From positions 310,001 through 374,000 of the forward strand of contig JAGDZR010000007.1 of assembly GCA_049115695.1 (NCBI GenBank): a stretch of DNA of 64,000 bases, written 5' to 3'. Source of the DNA: JAGDZR01 sp049115695. GTDB taxonomy: Bacteria; Bacteroidota; Bacteroidia; Cytophagales; Cyclobacteriaceae. The position numbers and the translations under genes were made by a program. Positions 7,268 to 15,025 of this stretch are shown piece by piece; within the stretch, counting starts at the first letter, position 1, and each line of letters begins with the position of its first letter. The notes below the pieces were generated by a model that did no database searches, was not told the origin of the DNA, and saw nothing but the letters and a program-made list of their open reading frames with translations.

Positions 7268-7519
7268 TTATATTACTTCTAGAATTTTCAACAATAAAGT
7301 CAGACATGAAACGATTAATGAAATTATCGAAATTAAAAATGACTTACCGAAGTTAGATCTTGCCATGAGATAGTTTAAGTAATCCTTGGGCTCATTCATA
7401 TTGTCGATCTTTTTAATTCTATGTGAGCATGAAAAACAAGTTGACTTTCCTAATATGCATGAGTTATTCTGCATAAAAAAACACTCAGTATCATGGAATC
7501 TTCTAGATAGCCAAGTCAT
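7268..7519 (-). CDS. 83-residue cysteine-rich protein with C-terminal membrane helix
   Basis: The N-terminal half carries four cysteines at residues 13, 21, 28 and 31, the last pair as CFSC, plus nearby histidines. This spacing could bind a zinc ion. The C-terminus (about 58-83) is one long hydrophobic segment, SFLISIISLIVSCLTLLLKI. No family is recognised. Its start overlaps the end of the 106-residue gene by 17 bp, so the two are almost certainly co-translated. It is the last gene of the putative four-gene defence unit. A membrane-anchored small protein in this position could be the effector or the membrane tether of the ATPase. Confidence 0.6.
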   Translation of the reverse strand: MTWLSRRFHDTECFFMQNNSCILGKSTCFSCSHRIKKIDNMNEPKDYLNYLMARSNFGKSFLISIISLIVSCLTLLLKILEVI

Positions 7520-7823
7520 AATATTCTTGTTTGATTGTTCTCATCGAGGTTAAATCTACTCCCCATTCGTTGGTGTGTTCTAGCAGTTTAGTTCGGGAAA
7601 TTTTGAAAAATCTTGTCCTCAACTTATTGTTTTTATGAATGGGGAATAACGTTCTGAGTTCTTGGCGCAATATAGTTTGTGTCAAATTGGAGTAGTTGAG
7701 AAAATCCTTAGAGACTATTAGGTTGTATAGAAGCCTAACCTTGATTCTCTTCATGCTTTTAATTTCTAGTACATAATCGCAGGCACTAAGTATTTCGATT
7801 CGGAGTAAAGTGATATTAACCAT
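7503..7823 (-). CDS. 106-residue protein of unknown function in the ATPase operon
   Basis: The protein is largely helical and basic (many Lys, Arg, Leu and Ile residues; segments RIKVRLLYNLIVSKDF and QTILRQELRTLFPIHKNNK). It has no signal peptide, no membrane helix and no motif I recognise. Its ATG (7821-7823) lies two bases after the stop of the ATPase gene (TAGTTATG), indicating coupled translation, and its 3' end overlaps the next gene by 17 bp. The middle part could be a winged-helix or adaptor domain, but this is not provable by eye. Confidence 0.55.
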   Translation of the reverse strand: MVNITLLRIEILSACDYVLEIKSMKRIKVRLLYNLIVSKDFLNYSNLTQTILRQELRTLFPIHKNNKLRTRFFKISRTKLLEHTNEWGVDLTSMRTIKQEYYDLAI

Positions 7824-7825
7824 AA

Positions 7826-9283
7826 CTAGAATGATTGGTTGATTTTTTGAATCAATGATTCTTTTGATTCACCACATTTCTCTACATACTCCTCCCATTT
7901 AGTAATCTCTGTTAAATAGAAGTCTCCTTTATCTGTAACCGTGTATTCGGGACAAAATGCAACAACCTTTTTGATTTTTGGTTGGTAAATCTGCTTGGGT
8001 ATAATTAACCTATGTTTTTTGATTTTTAAATGTTCGATGGCTTCATTTACTTCATCCTGTTTGTGTCCTAGATTTTGTAGCGACGCATAGAATCTATCAT
8101 CAATAGATTCAAATATTTTTATCGCTTCAAGGACATTGAAAAGCAATGAGTTTCCATTTTTAGTCCTTTGATGAAGGTTTATTAATTTGAATTTACTGTC
8201 GTCATTGCTATAGTAAAGTTCTATGATTTGCTTTTTGGATATTTTTTTCTTTTTGATCGAAACTCCATGTTCCACTTCGTTAATATTCTCAAGTTCATCG
8301 TAGTTATTTAGAATGTAAATAAGAGCGTCAAAAGCAATGTCAAATATTTCCCGAAGATTACCATTAGTGAGTTGACCCATGAAATTGACGAAATCGTTTG
8401 TAAATGGGTACTCAAACTTTTGTAGCTGTTCAAGGTCTTTTATTCCAAATTTTGATAAGACTTTTTGAAAAGCACTTCTCTTGCTGAACAGATTTTTGAT
8501 AAATGAGTGAAAGGGATGAGCCTGCTCAAAAATAAGAATTGGAGCAAGTCTTTTTGATATTAAATTGTTAATGTTCAGAGGTCCTAGTTCTATTTTTTTG
8601 ACATTTCTCGTGTATAGATGACTGTATTTGAAATCATTGTTATTGATGGATGTGTAAAGAGTGGGTCTGGCTGAAGTAATTAACGATATTTTCGGAGACT
8701 GAGCAAACGGCGAGAAAATTTCCAAAAGCTCAAATAGGTGTTCTTCTTCGAGATAATCTAAGTCGTCAAGAAAGATTACCAAATGTTTTTTTACCTGATC
8801 AGATTTAAGATTCTTAATGTGTCTTTGTATGATGTTGAGGTTAGTTGTGATATTTTGCTCATTGTTAGTTTCAAGTCCATTTACAGGTACTTTTAACTCT
8901 GAAAAATATGACTTAATATCATCGATAAAAGTTAAGCAACAACCATTGACACTTCTTGGATTTACTTCTCTGTAATCAACCATTAGTGGGTGGAGTTTGA
9001 ATTCCTCCATAATAGAATCATCAAAGAATATACGATATATAAAATTACTTTTCCCGACACCAGCCTTGCCTAATACCAAGATGTTTTCTCCTGTATTTGG
9101 GAGAATACCTGCCAAATCTCGAAAATTGATTACTTCGGTATCTCTGTTGTAGTATAGTTCCTTAAAAACTTCTCTGTCATGTTTGGATAAGGAAAATAAA
9201 TCCTCGAACGAATATCCCAGAATATCCATATAGGATTTTATATCATTTGAGAACCTTTTTTTCTCTGCTTCTATTTCTTCCAT
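7826..9283 (-). CDS. P-loop ATPase (AAA+/STAND-like) of the putative defence unit
   Basis: With the ATG at 9281-9283 the protein has 485 residues; a TTG 24 bases upstream lies within a repeat and is less likely. A short helical N-terminus precedes Walker A GKAGVGKS (about 72-79) and Walker B HLVIFLDDLD (about 168-176). A sensor-like ITSAR (about 202-206) follows, then an all-helical region. The C-terminal segment EYTVTDKGDFYLTEITKWEE resembles the wing of a winged-helix domain. This order fits ATPases of the STAND/KAP/ORC-like kind that act as switches in prokaryotic immunity. Translation of the next gene is coupled. Base composition is low in G+C (about one-third on a sampled line), unlike the core genes further right. 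Confidence 0.78.
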   Translation of the reverse strand: MEEIEAEKKRFSNDIKSYMDILGYSFEDLFSLSKHDREVFKELYYNRDTEVINFRDLAGILPNTGENILVLGKAGVGKSNFIYRIFFDDSIMEEFKLHPLMVDYREVNPRSVNGCCLTFIDDIKSYFSELKVPVNGLETNNEQNITTNLNIIQRHIKNLKSDQVKKHLVIFLDDLDYLEEEHLFELLEIFSPFAQSPKISLITSARPTLYTSINNNDFKYSHLYTRNVKKIELGPLNINNLISKRLAPILIFEQAHPFHSFIKNLFSKRSAFQKVLSKFGIKDLEQLQKFEYPFTNDFVNFMGQLTNGNLREIFDIAFDALIYILNNYDELENINEVEHGVSIKKKKISKKQIIELYYSNDDSKFKLINLHQRTKNGNSLLFNVLEAIKIFESIDDRFYASLQNLGHKQDEVNEAIEHLKIKKHRLIIPKQIYQPKIKKVVAFCPEYTVTDKGDFYLTEITKWEEYVEKCGESKESLIQKINQSF

Positions 9284-9303
9284 GCGATTATGGTATGTAA
9301 CGA

Positions 9304-9415
9304 TCAACTAAAATGAGTATGCGCCCCAGTCGCTAGAAGCACTGAGGTTTCTGTTTCGCATTGTCTTATCTAAGTGCTCTATTCGTATATTCATTTTAGT
9401 ATCTGTTAGAGATCG
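9304..9415. repeat. Palindromic intergenic repeat, copy 2
   Basis: Ends are inverted: ACTAAAATGA (9307-9316) and TCATTTTAGT (9391-9400) are perfect reverse complements, extended by near-matching TAT(g/a)CG. The interior shares atgagtatgcgccccagt, gctaga, cactgag, ttctg and gcattg with copies 1 and 3. The right end reads tctgttaga, as in copy 3. It lies exactly between the DUF262-HNH gene (stop 9419) and the ATPase gene, within a 135-bp gap. Confidence 0.75.
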
Positions 9416-9418
9416 ATT

Positions 9419-12010
9419 TTACGTTTTACTCCCTTTTTCTCTATTTTCATCTTTGTGAACAACTTTAAGGTTGTCAATTGCATCTTCACCACCTTTTGAT
9501 AGAGGAAATTCATGATCTATTTCAATTTCATCACCGAGAAAAATAGGCGCTCCGGAAATGTTGCTTTCGTTGTTCTGCTTTCTGATTAAGTCCAGTTTTT
9601 CACTCTCGCTCAAAACTAGTTTTCTATCTGCTACTTGGTACTTTTTCCTGAATTCAGAAAATATCTTCAAAAATTTCTCAAACCCTCTATTGCTTTCTTG
9701 ATCTTCTTCAGGAAAGCTCTTGAAGTAGCTGAACATAGATTTGATTTCTTCCTTTATTGTTACTCGATGATGTTTGATCATCTCAAAGTTGATATCATGG
9801 ATTAAGAACCAAGTCATGTAGATGTCTTGCATGGTTCGTCTAAAATATTTAGGATTTTTACCAGCTTTAAATATTTCGTTCAGTTCACTTTCCAGATAAC
9901 CTGACAGTTCATCCTTTGCACAATCTTTATCCAGAAGTACGTACTTCAGTTTTTTGATAAAACTTTTAACGTTTTTCAGAGCTTCAAGAAATTTATCCTT
10001 TTGCTTTCCTTGATTCTCAGTGATAGTCAATAAAATAGAAGAGATATATGCCTTATTATTTACTCGGGCATTCAAACGCTCTGATTTTTGATAAATATCT
10101 AAGGCGTTTCTTGAATCATTCGTTAGCTCAACGTATTCAAAATAAGTGAGTGAAGTTATCAGTTCTTCATTTTCCATTCGATCCCTGTCGTTGGCCTTTC
10201 TAAGTTGTTTAACATAAAACCAAGACTTATTGTGCTGGGCAAGCAATTTTAAGTTCTGGATAAGTTCAACGTCGACCCAGGAATTCCACATTTCAAACGA
10301 GTTTTCTCGTATAGGAAATGGTTTATCGTTCAGTCTGATGAACAGATCAATCGGATCAAAATTTGGGTTTTGGTTTTGATCAATTTCAACAACGTAAAGC
10401 TGAAAATCGAAAATTTTGTTTTGGAGTTCCTCATCAAGCTGAGAAAACTTGACTCCATCCAATTCTTTCAGAATTCGTGGTTTTCGAAGACCGAATTTAT
10501 GGTTCTTTGATACTTGTGTATTGTTTCTTTCATCAACATATTCCGATCCGATAAACCCTAGCAGGGTTAGAATCCTTTGCTGACCATCAATTACTTCGCT
10601 TATACCATCCGTTCTTTTGAAGATAAATATGGCCGGAAGAGTAATTCCGAGTAACACACTTTCAATAATTGATGAAGCTTTTGATGGGTTGATTACTTCT
10701 TTACGTTGATATGAGGGTCTAACTAAAAATCTTCGTCTTTGCATTACCCTTACAATATCATCGATAGAATTTCTAGCAGGTTCAGGTTTATTCAACCTTA
10801 GGGATTCAAGTTCAGATAATTTAGTGGTTGTGTCATCCGGCTTGTTCAATTCTTTCAACTCAGCCTTCTTTACATCATCCGGCGAAATATACAGGGAAGT
10901 ATCAAGTCCGAATTTTTCCGAAATATATTGAGCGGAAGTACTATAACGTGTTAAGACCTCCTTGTTAAAGCCGTAATCAACTTCAGTGTAATCTTCAAAA
11001 TTTTCATTTATAAAGATTGCAATTTCCTCAGCCAAACTCCTTGAATATTCAATCTCAATTTCTTCCTGATCAAGAATACCTAAGCACCATAAAAAACATT
11101 CCAGCGCAAGTCTATTCGTATTGAAATCCTGCTCCTTTGCTATGGTATTGACTAATTCTATAAACTCGCATTTGCCTAAAAATCTTGAGACAGTTTCCGT
11201 TTCAATATCAACAGAATCATCAGATACTTTCTCATACATTTTTGTAAGCAAATCAGTCCTTCCAGTTCCTCTAGCATAGTATGCAATTGGAATCATTGGA
11301 AGTACTAAATGGCGCCTAATGAATGTCATTAAATCCTCGACTGGTGGATTGTCTATTTTATTACCAACCGGCTTGAAAAAAGTCTCATATAGATTTTTTC
11401 TTGTTTGTAAGTCGTCTTGCAGAAAGTCCTTAAATTCATTCGACAAAGGATCTTCATCGTATATGGCATTGTCAATTTCTGCCTTTCTAAGAGGGGTTAT
11501 TCCTGAATTGTATCTTGAGAAGATTTCTTTCTTTATACGATCTTCTAAAAACTTATCAAGAGGAGGTTCATTAACCAATTTAAATTCTATGATACGGAGT
11601 TTGGCGTCAAGAAAATTATCAATTATTTCTCGGTCATTTTTAGCCAGAGCATCGTACGAATGGTTCTTTAGTTGCTTCAGGTGAGTGAGCCCCTTTGGTT
11701 TCAAGGCAAACTTATTTTCCATGAACCTGAGAATCGTCTCGAATCTCTGGCGACCGTCGATTATTTCGATGTTTTCATTATTATCAAAGAAAATTAACGG
11801 AGGAATTTCAGTTCCTAACAAGATACTCTCAATGAAATAAGTCGCCTTATTGTAGTCCCAGACATAGTTTCTCTGATAATATGGTTTATAATCAATTTTG
11901 TTTTTCAGCCTCGGACTGTAAAGGCTATCAATAGATTTAGAATAGGTTTCAATCTTGAGATGTTCCTTAAAAATCTTTTCGAATGTTGATTGTCTATCTT
12001 GATAATCCAT
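9419..12010 (-). CDS. Double-DUF262 protein with C-terminal HNH endonuclease domain
   Basis: This 863-residue protein contains two DUF262 (ParB/GmrS-like) modules in tandem. Module 1 has YYQRNYVW at 44-51 and IDGRQR at 84-89. Module 2 has SYQRKEV at about 432-438 and the canonical IDGQQR at about 472-477. The C-terminus (about 825-863) is an HNH-type motif: EIDHEFPLSKGGEDAIDNL then HKDENREKG. In GmrSD-type systems DUF262 hydrolyses NTP and a nuclease domain cuts modified phage DNA; two DUF262 modules plus HNH in one chain is a notable variant. The DGRQR of module 1 departs from DGQQR by one residue. It is the first gene of the unit, separated from the ATPase by a palindromic repeat. Nuclease function is inferred from family. 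Confidence 0.85.
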   Translation of the reverse strand: MDYQDRQSTFEKIFKEHLKIETYSKSIDSLYSPRLKNKIDYKPYYQRNYVWDYNKATYFIESILLGTEIPPLIFFDNNENIEIIDGRQRFETILRFMENKFALKPKGLTHLKQLKNHSYDALAKNDREIIDNFLDAKLRIIEFKLVNEPPLDKFLEDRIKKEIFSRYNSGITPLRKAEIDNAIYDEDPLSNEFKDFLQDDLQTRKNLYETFFKPVGNKIDNPPVEDLMTFIRRHLVLPMIPIAYYARGTGRTDLLTKMYEKVSDDSVDIETETVSRFLGKCEFIELVNTIAKEQDFNTNRLALECFLWCLGILDQEEIEIEYSRSLAEEIAIFINENFEDYTEVDYGFNKEVLTRYSTSAQYISEKFGLDTSLYISPDDVKKAELKELNKPDDTTTKLSELESLRLNKPEPARNSIDDIVRVMQRRRFLVRPSYQRKEVINPSKASSIIESVLLGITLPAIFIFKRTDGISEVIDGQQRILTLLGFIGSEYVDERNNTQVSKNHKFGLRKPRILKELDGVKFSQLDEELQNKIFDFQLYVVEIDQNQNPNFDPIDLFIRLNDKPFPIRENSFEMWNSWVDVELIQNLKLLAQHNKSWFYVKQLRKANDRDRMENEELITSLTYFEYVELTNDSRNALDIYQKSERLNARVNNKAYISSILLTITENQGKQKDKFLEALKNVKSFIKKLKYVLLDKDCAKDELSGYLESELNEIFKAGKNPKYFRRTMQDIYMTWFLIHDINFEMIKHHRVTIKEEIKSMFSYFKSFPEEDQESNRGFEKFLKIFSEFRKKYQVADRKLVLSESEKLDLIRKQNNESNISGAPIFLGDEIEIDHEFPLSKGGEDAIDNLKVVHKDENREKGSKT

Positions 12011-12207
12011 TGGCTCGGTGATTTATTGATCTCTAACAACCCAATACTCAGCATTGCTGATAGTCGAGTTATATTTTTCTACCAATCTAATCACTTATTG
12101 GCAAATACCTAAAAGACACCACTACACTGCTTTATAAATACCTGAAAGTGGGTAGTTATTTCAGTTGACGTGAGCGCAAGTGTTGATGCTACAGGCAAGC
12201 GGATAAA

Positions 12208-12234
12208 CAAAAAAAGACAATCCATCGGATTGCC
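12208..12234 (-). terminator. Rho-independent terminator of the 242-residue gene
   Basis: On the minus strand the arms (12227-12234 and 12216-12223, 8 bp with one wobble) enclose a 3-base loop and are followed by a run of eight A on the plus strand (12208-12215), that is, U in the transcript. About 55 bp of this 3' region, from 12208 to 12262, recur in similar form at 14626-14680 behind an unrelated gene. Confidence 0.8.
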
Positions 12235-12260
12235 TTTTACTCGTGTTGGACTTGTCTTAG

Positions 12261-12989
12261 TTATTGATTTTCAATCTGCGCTTCGGAGCGTGCCCTACTC
12301 CGCCTAGCTCTAGCTGATGTATTTACCTGTTTGGTTATCACATTGATTTTATTAATTAAACCCCCATACGTATCAGGCTCTGTTTCACTTAACACATCCA
12401 GGGCATTGATCAGACTGTTCACATGAGGAACAATGGCTCTTCTGGCCTCTTTCAAGGTTGGATAATCATGCTGGTTGTCCAACTCCAGCCTTTCCTGATA
12501 AAGTATTGCAAACTCCTCTTGTGCAGCCTTTAACTCTTCATAGATGCCTTGTGCATTTAGCTGTGTGATAGATGCCTGTTGACCGGTCTTGTCAAGTTCC
12601 GCAAACATGGCCTCAAGCTTACCAGACTGGTCCGTATATCCCAAACTGTAGAGCCGGGTTCCCGCTTTCTCAATGACTGGCCATACTCTTTCATAGGCTT
12701 CCACTAATGATTCATCTCGTCTTCGTTTGTAGGCGTTGATCAGATCACGAAAGCCAATGAATAGGTCATCACGCAAAGCATCTGCAGCTGCCACATCATC
12801 AATCAGTTGATTGATACGGACTGCTGTAATAGCTTGGTTAAGCATGTTCAGGTCCTCCAGTAATAGGCCGGTAATCCGATCCAGGAAAGGATTTTCAGGT
12901 TGGTCGTCCTGCAATACTTTCAAGTAAGCATTCACCGTTTCAGAGAGTTCTGAAGGGAGTAAATAGCTGGTTCTTAATTCATTAATCAT
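12261..12989 (-). CDS. All-helical hypothetical protein (resembles DUF6261)
   Basis: This 242-residue protein is almost entirely helical, has no signal peptide and is acidic until an Arg/Ala-rich tail (ARARRSRARSE). By length and pattern (repeated four-helix segments, LLEDLNMLNQAIT, RRAIVPHVNSLINALD) it resembles the Bacteroidota DUF6261 family, whose function is unknown. This identification is tentative. The gene has its own terminator and no same-operon neighbour. The following 520 bp upstream hold tandem repeats. Confidence 0.6.
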   Translation of the reverse strand: MINELRTSYLLPSELSETVNAYLKVLQDDQPENPFLDRITGLLLEDLNMLNQAITAVRINQLIDDVAAADALRDDLFIGFRDLINAYKRRRDESLVEAYERVWPVIEKAGTRLYSLGYTDQSGKLEAMFAELDKTGQQASITQLNAQGIYEELKAAQEEFAILYQERLELDNQHDYPTLKEARRAIVPHVNSLINALDVLSETEPDTYGGLINKINVITKQVNTSARARRSRARSEAQIENQ

Positions 12990-13223
12990 AATAGTATTAT
13001 TTATTTACATATAATGTTTTATTTATGTGTAATATAAAAATCATATACAAATTCTCAAGGGAACTACCGTTTTTTGTAAACCACCCGAATGATTTGCTGT
13101 AAATCACCTGATTCATTGTACGGAATCAATTGACTTTCAATTTTTCAATTGAATGGATTCAAGAAAGGGTGGGATTTGTTCAATCCATTTGATTTTATCC
13201 AGGAAAGCTTTCGTCATTGAGCA
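12990..13223. other. Non-coding stretch upstream of the helical protein gene
   Basis: No reading frame with coding character was found here. The sequence holds an A/T-rich leader before the gene at 12989. Further out are loosely repeated gaatca/gattc words (for example caattgactttcaatttttcaattgaatg), which may be decayed units of the tandem array beginning at 13224. Confidence 0.4.
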
Positions 13224-13400
13224 AATCACGTGGATTAGAGTAGAAAACTTTTTTCCTGGAATGAATCACGTGGATAATGGCAGAAAACTTTTTGCCCGGA
13301 GTAATTCACATGGATTATAGCAGGAAAACTTTTGGCGCGGGCCAAATCACACGAATTATGGCAGAAAACATTTTTCCCAGAGTAATTCACGTGGATTATT
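13224..13400. repeat. Tandem repeat of about 40 bp, five units
   Basis: Units start at about 13224, 13264, 13303, 13344 and 13384. Each reads approximately aatcacgtggattatggc, then agaaaactttttccc, then ggagt. Units differ by a few bases each, and the last is partial. A single related word (aatctcacgtggattc) occurs at about 15136. The short open frame across it is a by-product of the repeats. Confidence 0.8.
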
Positions 13401-13511
13401 ACAATTTCATAATGTTGATTTCAACTAGTTGTATTTACTTTTCATATTTAGCATATTTCTTAAACCCCAGATATATTTACTGCATTTCACCTCGTCATTA
13501 AAATCCCTATT

Positions 13512-14465
13512 TTATCTAAGATAGACTTCAAACCACTCAGCAATCCTTTCCTTAGCTAAATCAATATTGTTTTTTAATCCGTGATTGTCACCTTTAAAAC
13601 TTATCAACTTATGAGGGATACCATGAGCCTTTAGGCTGTCTACAAAAGGGGGAATTTGTGAATAATTCACGTGCTGGTCTTCTGTACCATGCAATATTAG
13701 AATAGGTATGTTGCTTGGAAGCTGATCTGACCAATAAATGGCAGATCGCTTTTCTATCTCAGCCATTTTATTTTTGTTAAAGTCAGGAATTAATTCGTTC
13801 ATTACCGCCGCTATTTCAGGGTGGTGTTCTATGGTTACATTCAAGTTAGTGATTCCACCAATATTAACAACCGCCCGAATATTACTGTTAGTATGGTTCT
13901 TCAAAACGAGATAGTTCATCATTCCTCCACGGCTCATTCCAAGTAGACCAACTCTTGATGTATCTGCTATTTCAACCTCAGCCATACTTTCAATTAGATT
14001 GTTAATATCATTTACATCATCACCACCGAACTGCTCAACCCCTTCACTTCTCGAATTGCCTCTATAATTTGATGCAACAACAACATATCCTTTAGCTGCA
14101 AGTGGAGCCATTTCATTCACGGCAGTAGCTACAATTAAAGTACCCAGGTCTCTGTTCCCACCTCTATTGAGAACGATGATGGGATATTTTCCTACCTTTT
14201 TAGGACTTACCATCAAACCCGTTAAAAATAAGTCATCACTTATATGTCCAATAGAATAAATATTAACCTCATCTAAATACGCATATTCTTCCGGATGATG
14301 TTTTACAGAATTGTAGATGGGTGTCTTGGTATAGTCAATAGGTCTTAGCTTAATTGTTTCCTTTACAAAAGTTCCAAAACCTGCCTTTACTTCTTCAAGG
14401 CTCTTTTTTTCTTCAGAACAAGATAATAGCACCCATATTATTGATAGAAATATATATTTTCTCAT
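13512..14465 (-). CDS. Alpha/beta-hydrolase lipoprotein, prolyl-oligopeptidase-like esterase
   Basis: This 317-residue protein has a lipoprotein signal (MRKYIFLSIIWVLLSCSEE, lipobox LLSC). A serine-hydrolase core of the S9/dienelactone hydrolase type follows. The nucleophile elbow is GMSRG at about residues 176-180, a catalytic Asp lies in LHGTEDQHVNYS (about 258-269) and a His in GDNHGLK (about 293-299). It should act as a membrane-anchored periplasmic esterase or peptidase; the substrate cannot be told. The palindromic repeat copy 3 sits directly upstream, so its promoter lies within or beyond that element. Confidence 0.85.
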   Translation of the reverse strand: MRKYIFLSIIWVLLSCSEEKKSLEEVKAGFGTFVKETIKLRPIDYTKTPIYNSVKHHPEEYAYLDEVNIYSIGHISDDLFLTGLMVSPKKVGKYPIIVLNRGGNRDLGTLIVATAVNEMAPLAAKGYVVVASNYRGNSRSEGVEQFGGDDVNDINNLIESMAEVEIADTSRVGLLGMSRGGMMNYLVLKNHTNSNIRAVVNIGGITNLNVTIEHHPEIAAVMNELIPDFNKNKMAEIEKRSAIYWSDQLPSNIPILILHGTEDQHVNYSQIPPFVDSLKAHGIPHKLISFKGDNHGLKNNIDLAKERIAEWFEVYLR

Positions 14466-14484
14466 TTTTTTTAATTGTTTGTAA

Positions 14485-14608
14485 GCCTACTAAAATAAGC
14501 ATGCGCCCCAGTTGCTAGACGCTTTGAAACTTTCTGCTTGCAATGCCTTATCAAATCCCTCAGTTCGCATTGGGGCGCCTAGCTATTCATTTGAGTGTCT
14601 GTTAGATG
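14485..14608. repeat. Palindromic intergenic repeat, copy 3
   Basis: A ~124-bp relative of the copies at 7158 and 9304, in the same orientation. Shared blocks include atgcgccccagt, gctaga, ttctgcttgcaatgcctta, ctcagttcgcat and attcattt, ending tctgttaga. It has an extra internal inverted repeat, GCGCCCCA (14502-14509) with TGGGGCGC (14571-14578). It lies 20 bp upstream of the esterase gene. Confidence 0.7.
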
Positions 14609-14626
14609 ATGTTTGATTCAACATTC

Positions 14627-14651
14627 AAAAAAAGCAATCCACCAGATTACC
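14627..14651 (-). terminator. Terminator of the 111-residue gene, related to the one at 12208
   Basis: Read on the minus strand, a G-U-rich stem (ggtaatct ... ggattgct) is followed by seven T. The surrounding 55 bp (14626-14680) match 12208-12262 at most positions, including the block ctcgtgttgg, showing a duplicated 3' module behind two unrelated genes. Confidence 0.65.
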
Positions 14652-14689
14652 TTTGACTCGTGTTGGTTTTATTTTAGTTATGGCGGACA

Positions 14690-15025
14690 CTATTTTTTTA
14701 ATATTCGATCAGCCACTTTCCTCGCATCCTGGCAGTATTCATCCTCTCCTTGTAAAGACCATTCACCCGTTTTGTCAACATAATATTGAACTGTCTTCTC
14801 AACAACTTCAACATAACCCCCATAATCGTCCAACATCTGCCGGACATCTCCTGCATAGGCTTTTCTGTCCATCTCGCCTGACTTTACCAAATCCCAACGC
14901 TTGTTGATCCACTTAGACTTCTCCTTGTAGATCGGGTCTTTTGTTTTAAAAGCCATCAAGAATAGAGAAAGCGCTTTCGCCTCCTTAGATGGTTTTCCGC
15001 TTCTATTGTTCATTTGCTTACCCAT
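14690..15025 (-). CDS. Hypothetical 111-residue helical protein
   Basis: A basic N-terminus (MGKQMNNRSGKPSKEAKAL) leads into an all-helical protein with Tyr- and Lys-rich segments (WINKRWDLVKSGEMDRKAYA, then VVEKTVQYYVDKTGEW). No signal peptide, membrane helix or known motif is seen. An ATG four codons in (MNNRSG) is an alternative start. It carries its own terminator and stands alone between non-coding stretches, so no context clue is available. Confidence 0.5.
   Translation of the reverse strand: MGKQMNNRSGKPSKEAKALSLFLMAFKTKDPIYKEKSKWINKRWDLVKSGEMDRKAYAGDVRQMLDDYGGYVEVVEKTVQYYVDKTGEWSLQGEDEYCQDARKVADRILKK

Noticed and set aside
13277..13501. 74-residue frame read as a gene
   Set aside because: It lies across the 40-bp tandem repeat and its sequence repeats with that period (MAENFLPGVIHMDYS-type segments), so it is a by-product of the repeat.
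7158..14608. Palindromic repeats taken as integron attC sites
   Set aside because: Terminal GTT and AAC words exist (tctgttaga), but R' and R'' core boxes do not pair with each other and their positions relative to the inverted arms differ from attC. No integrase gene is in the window. A cassette-like history is still possible and is stated only as an idea.
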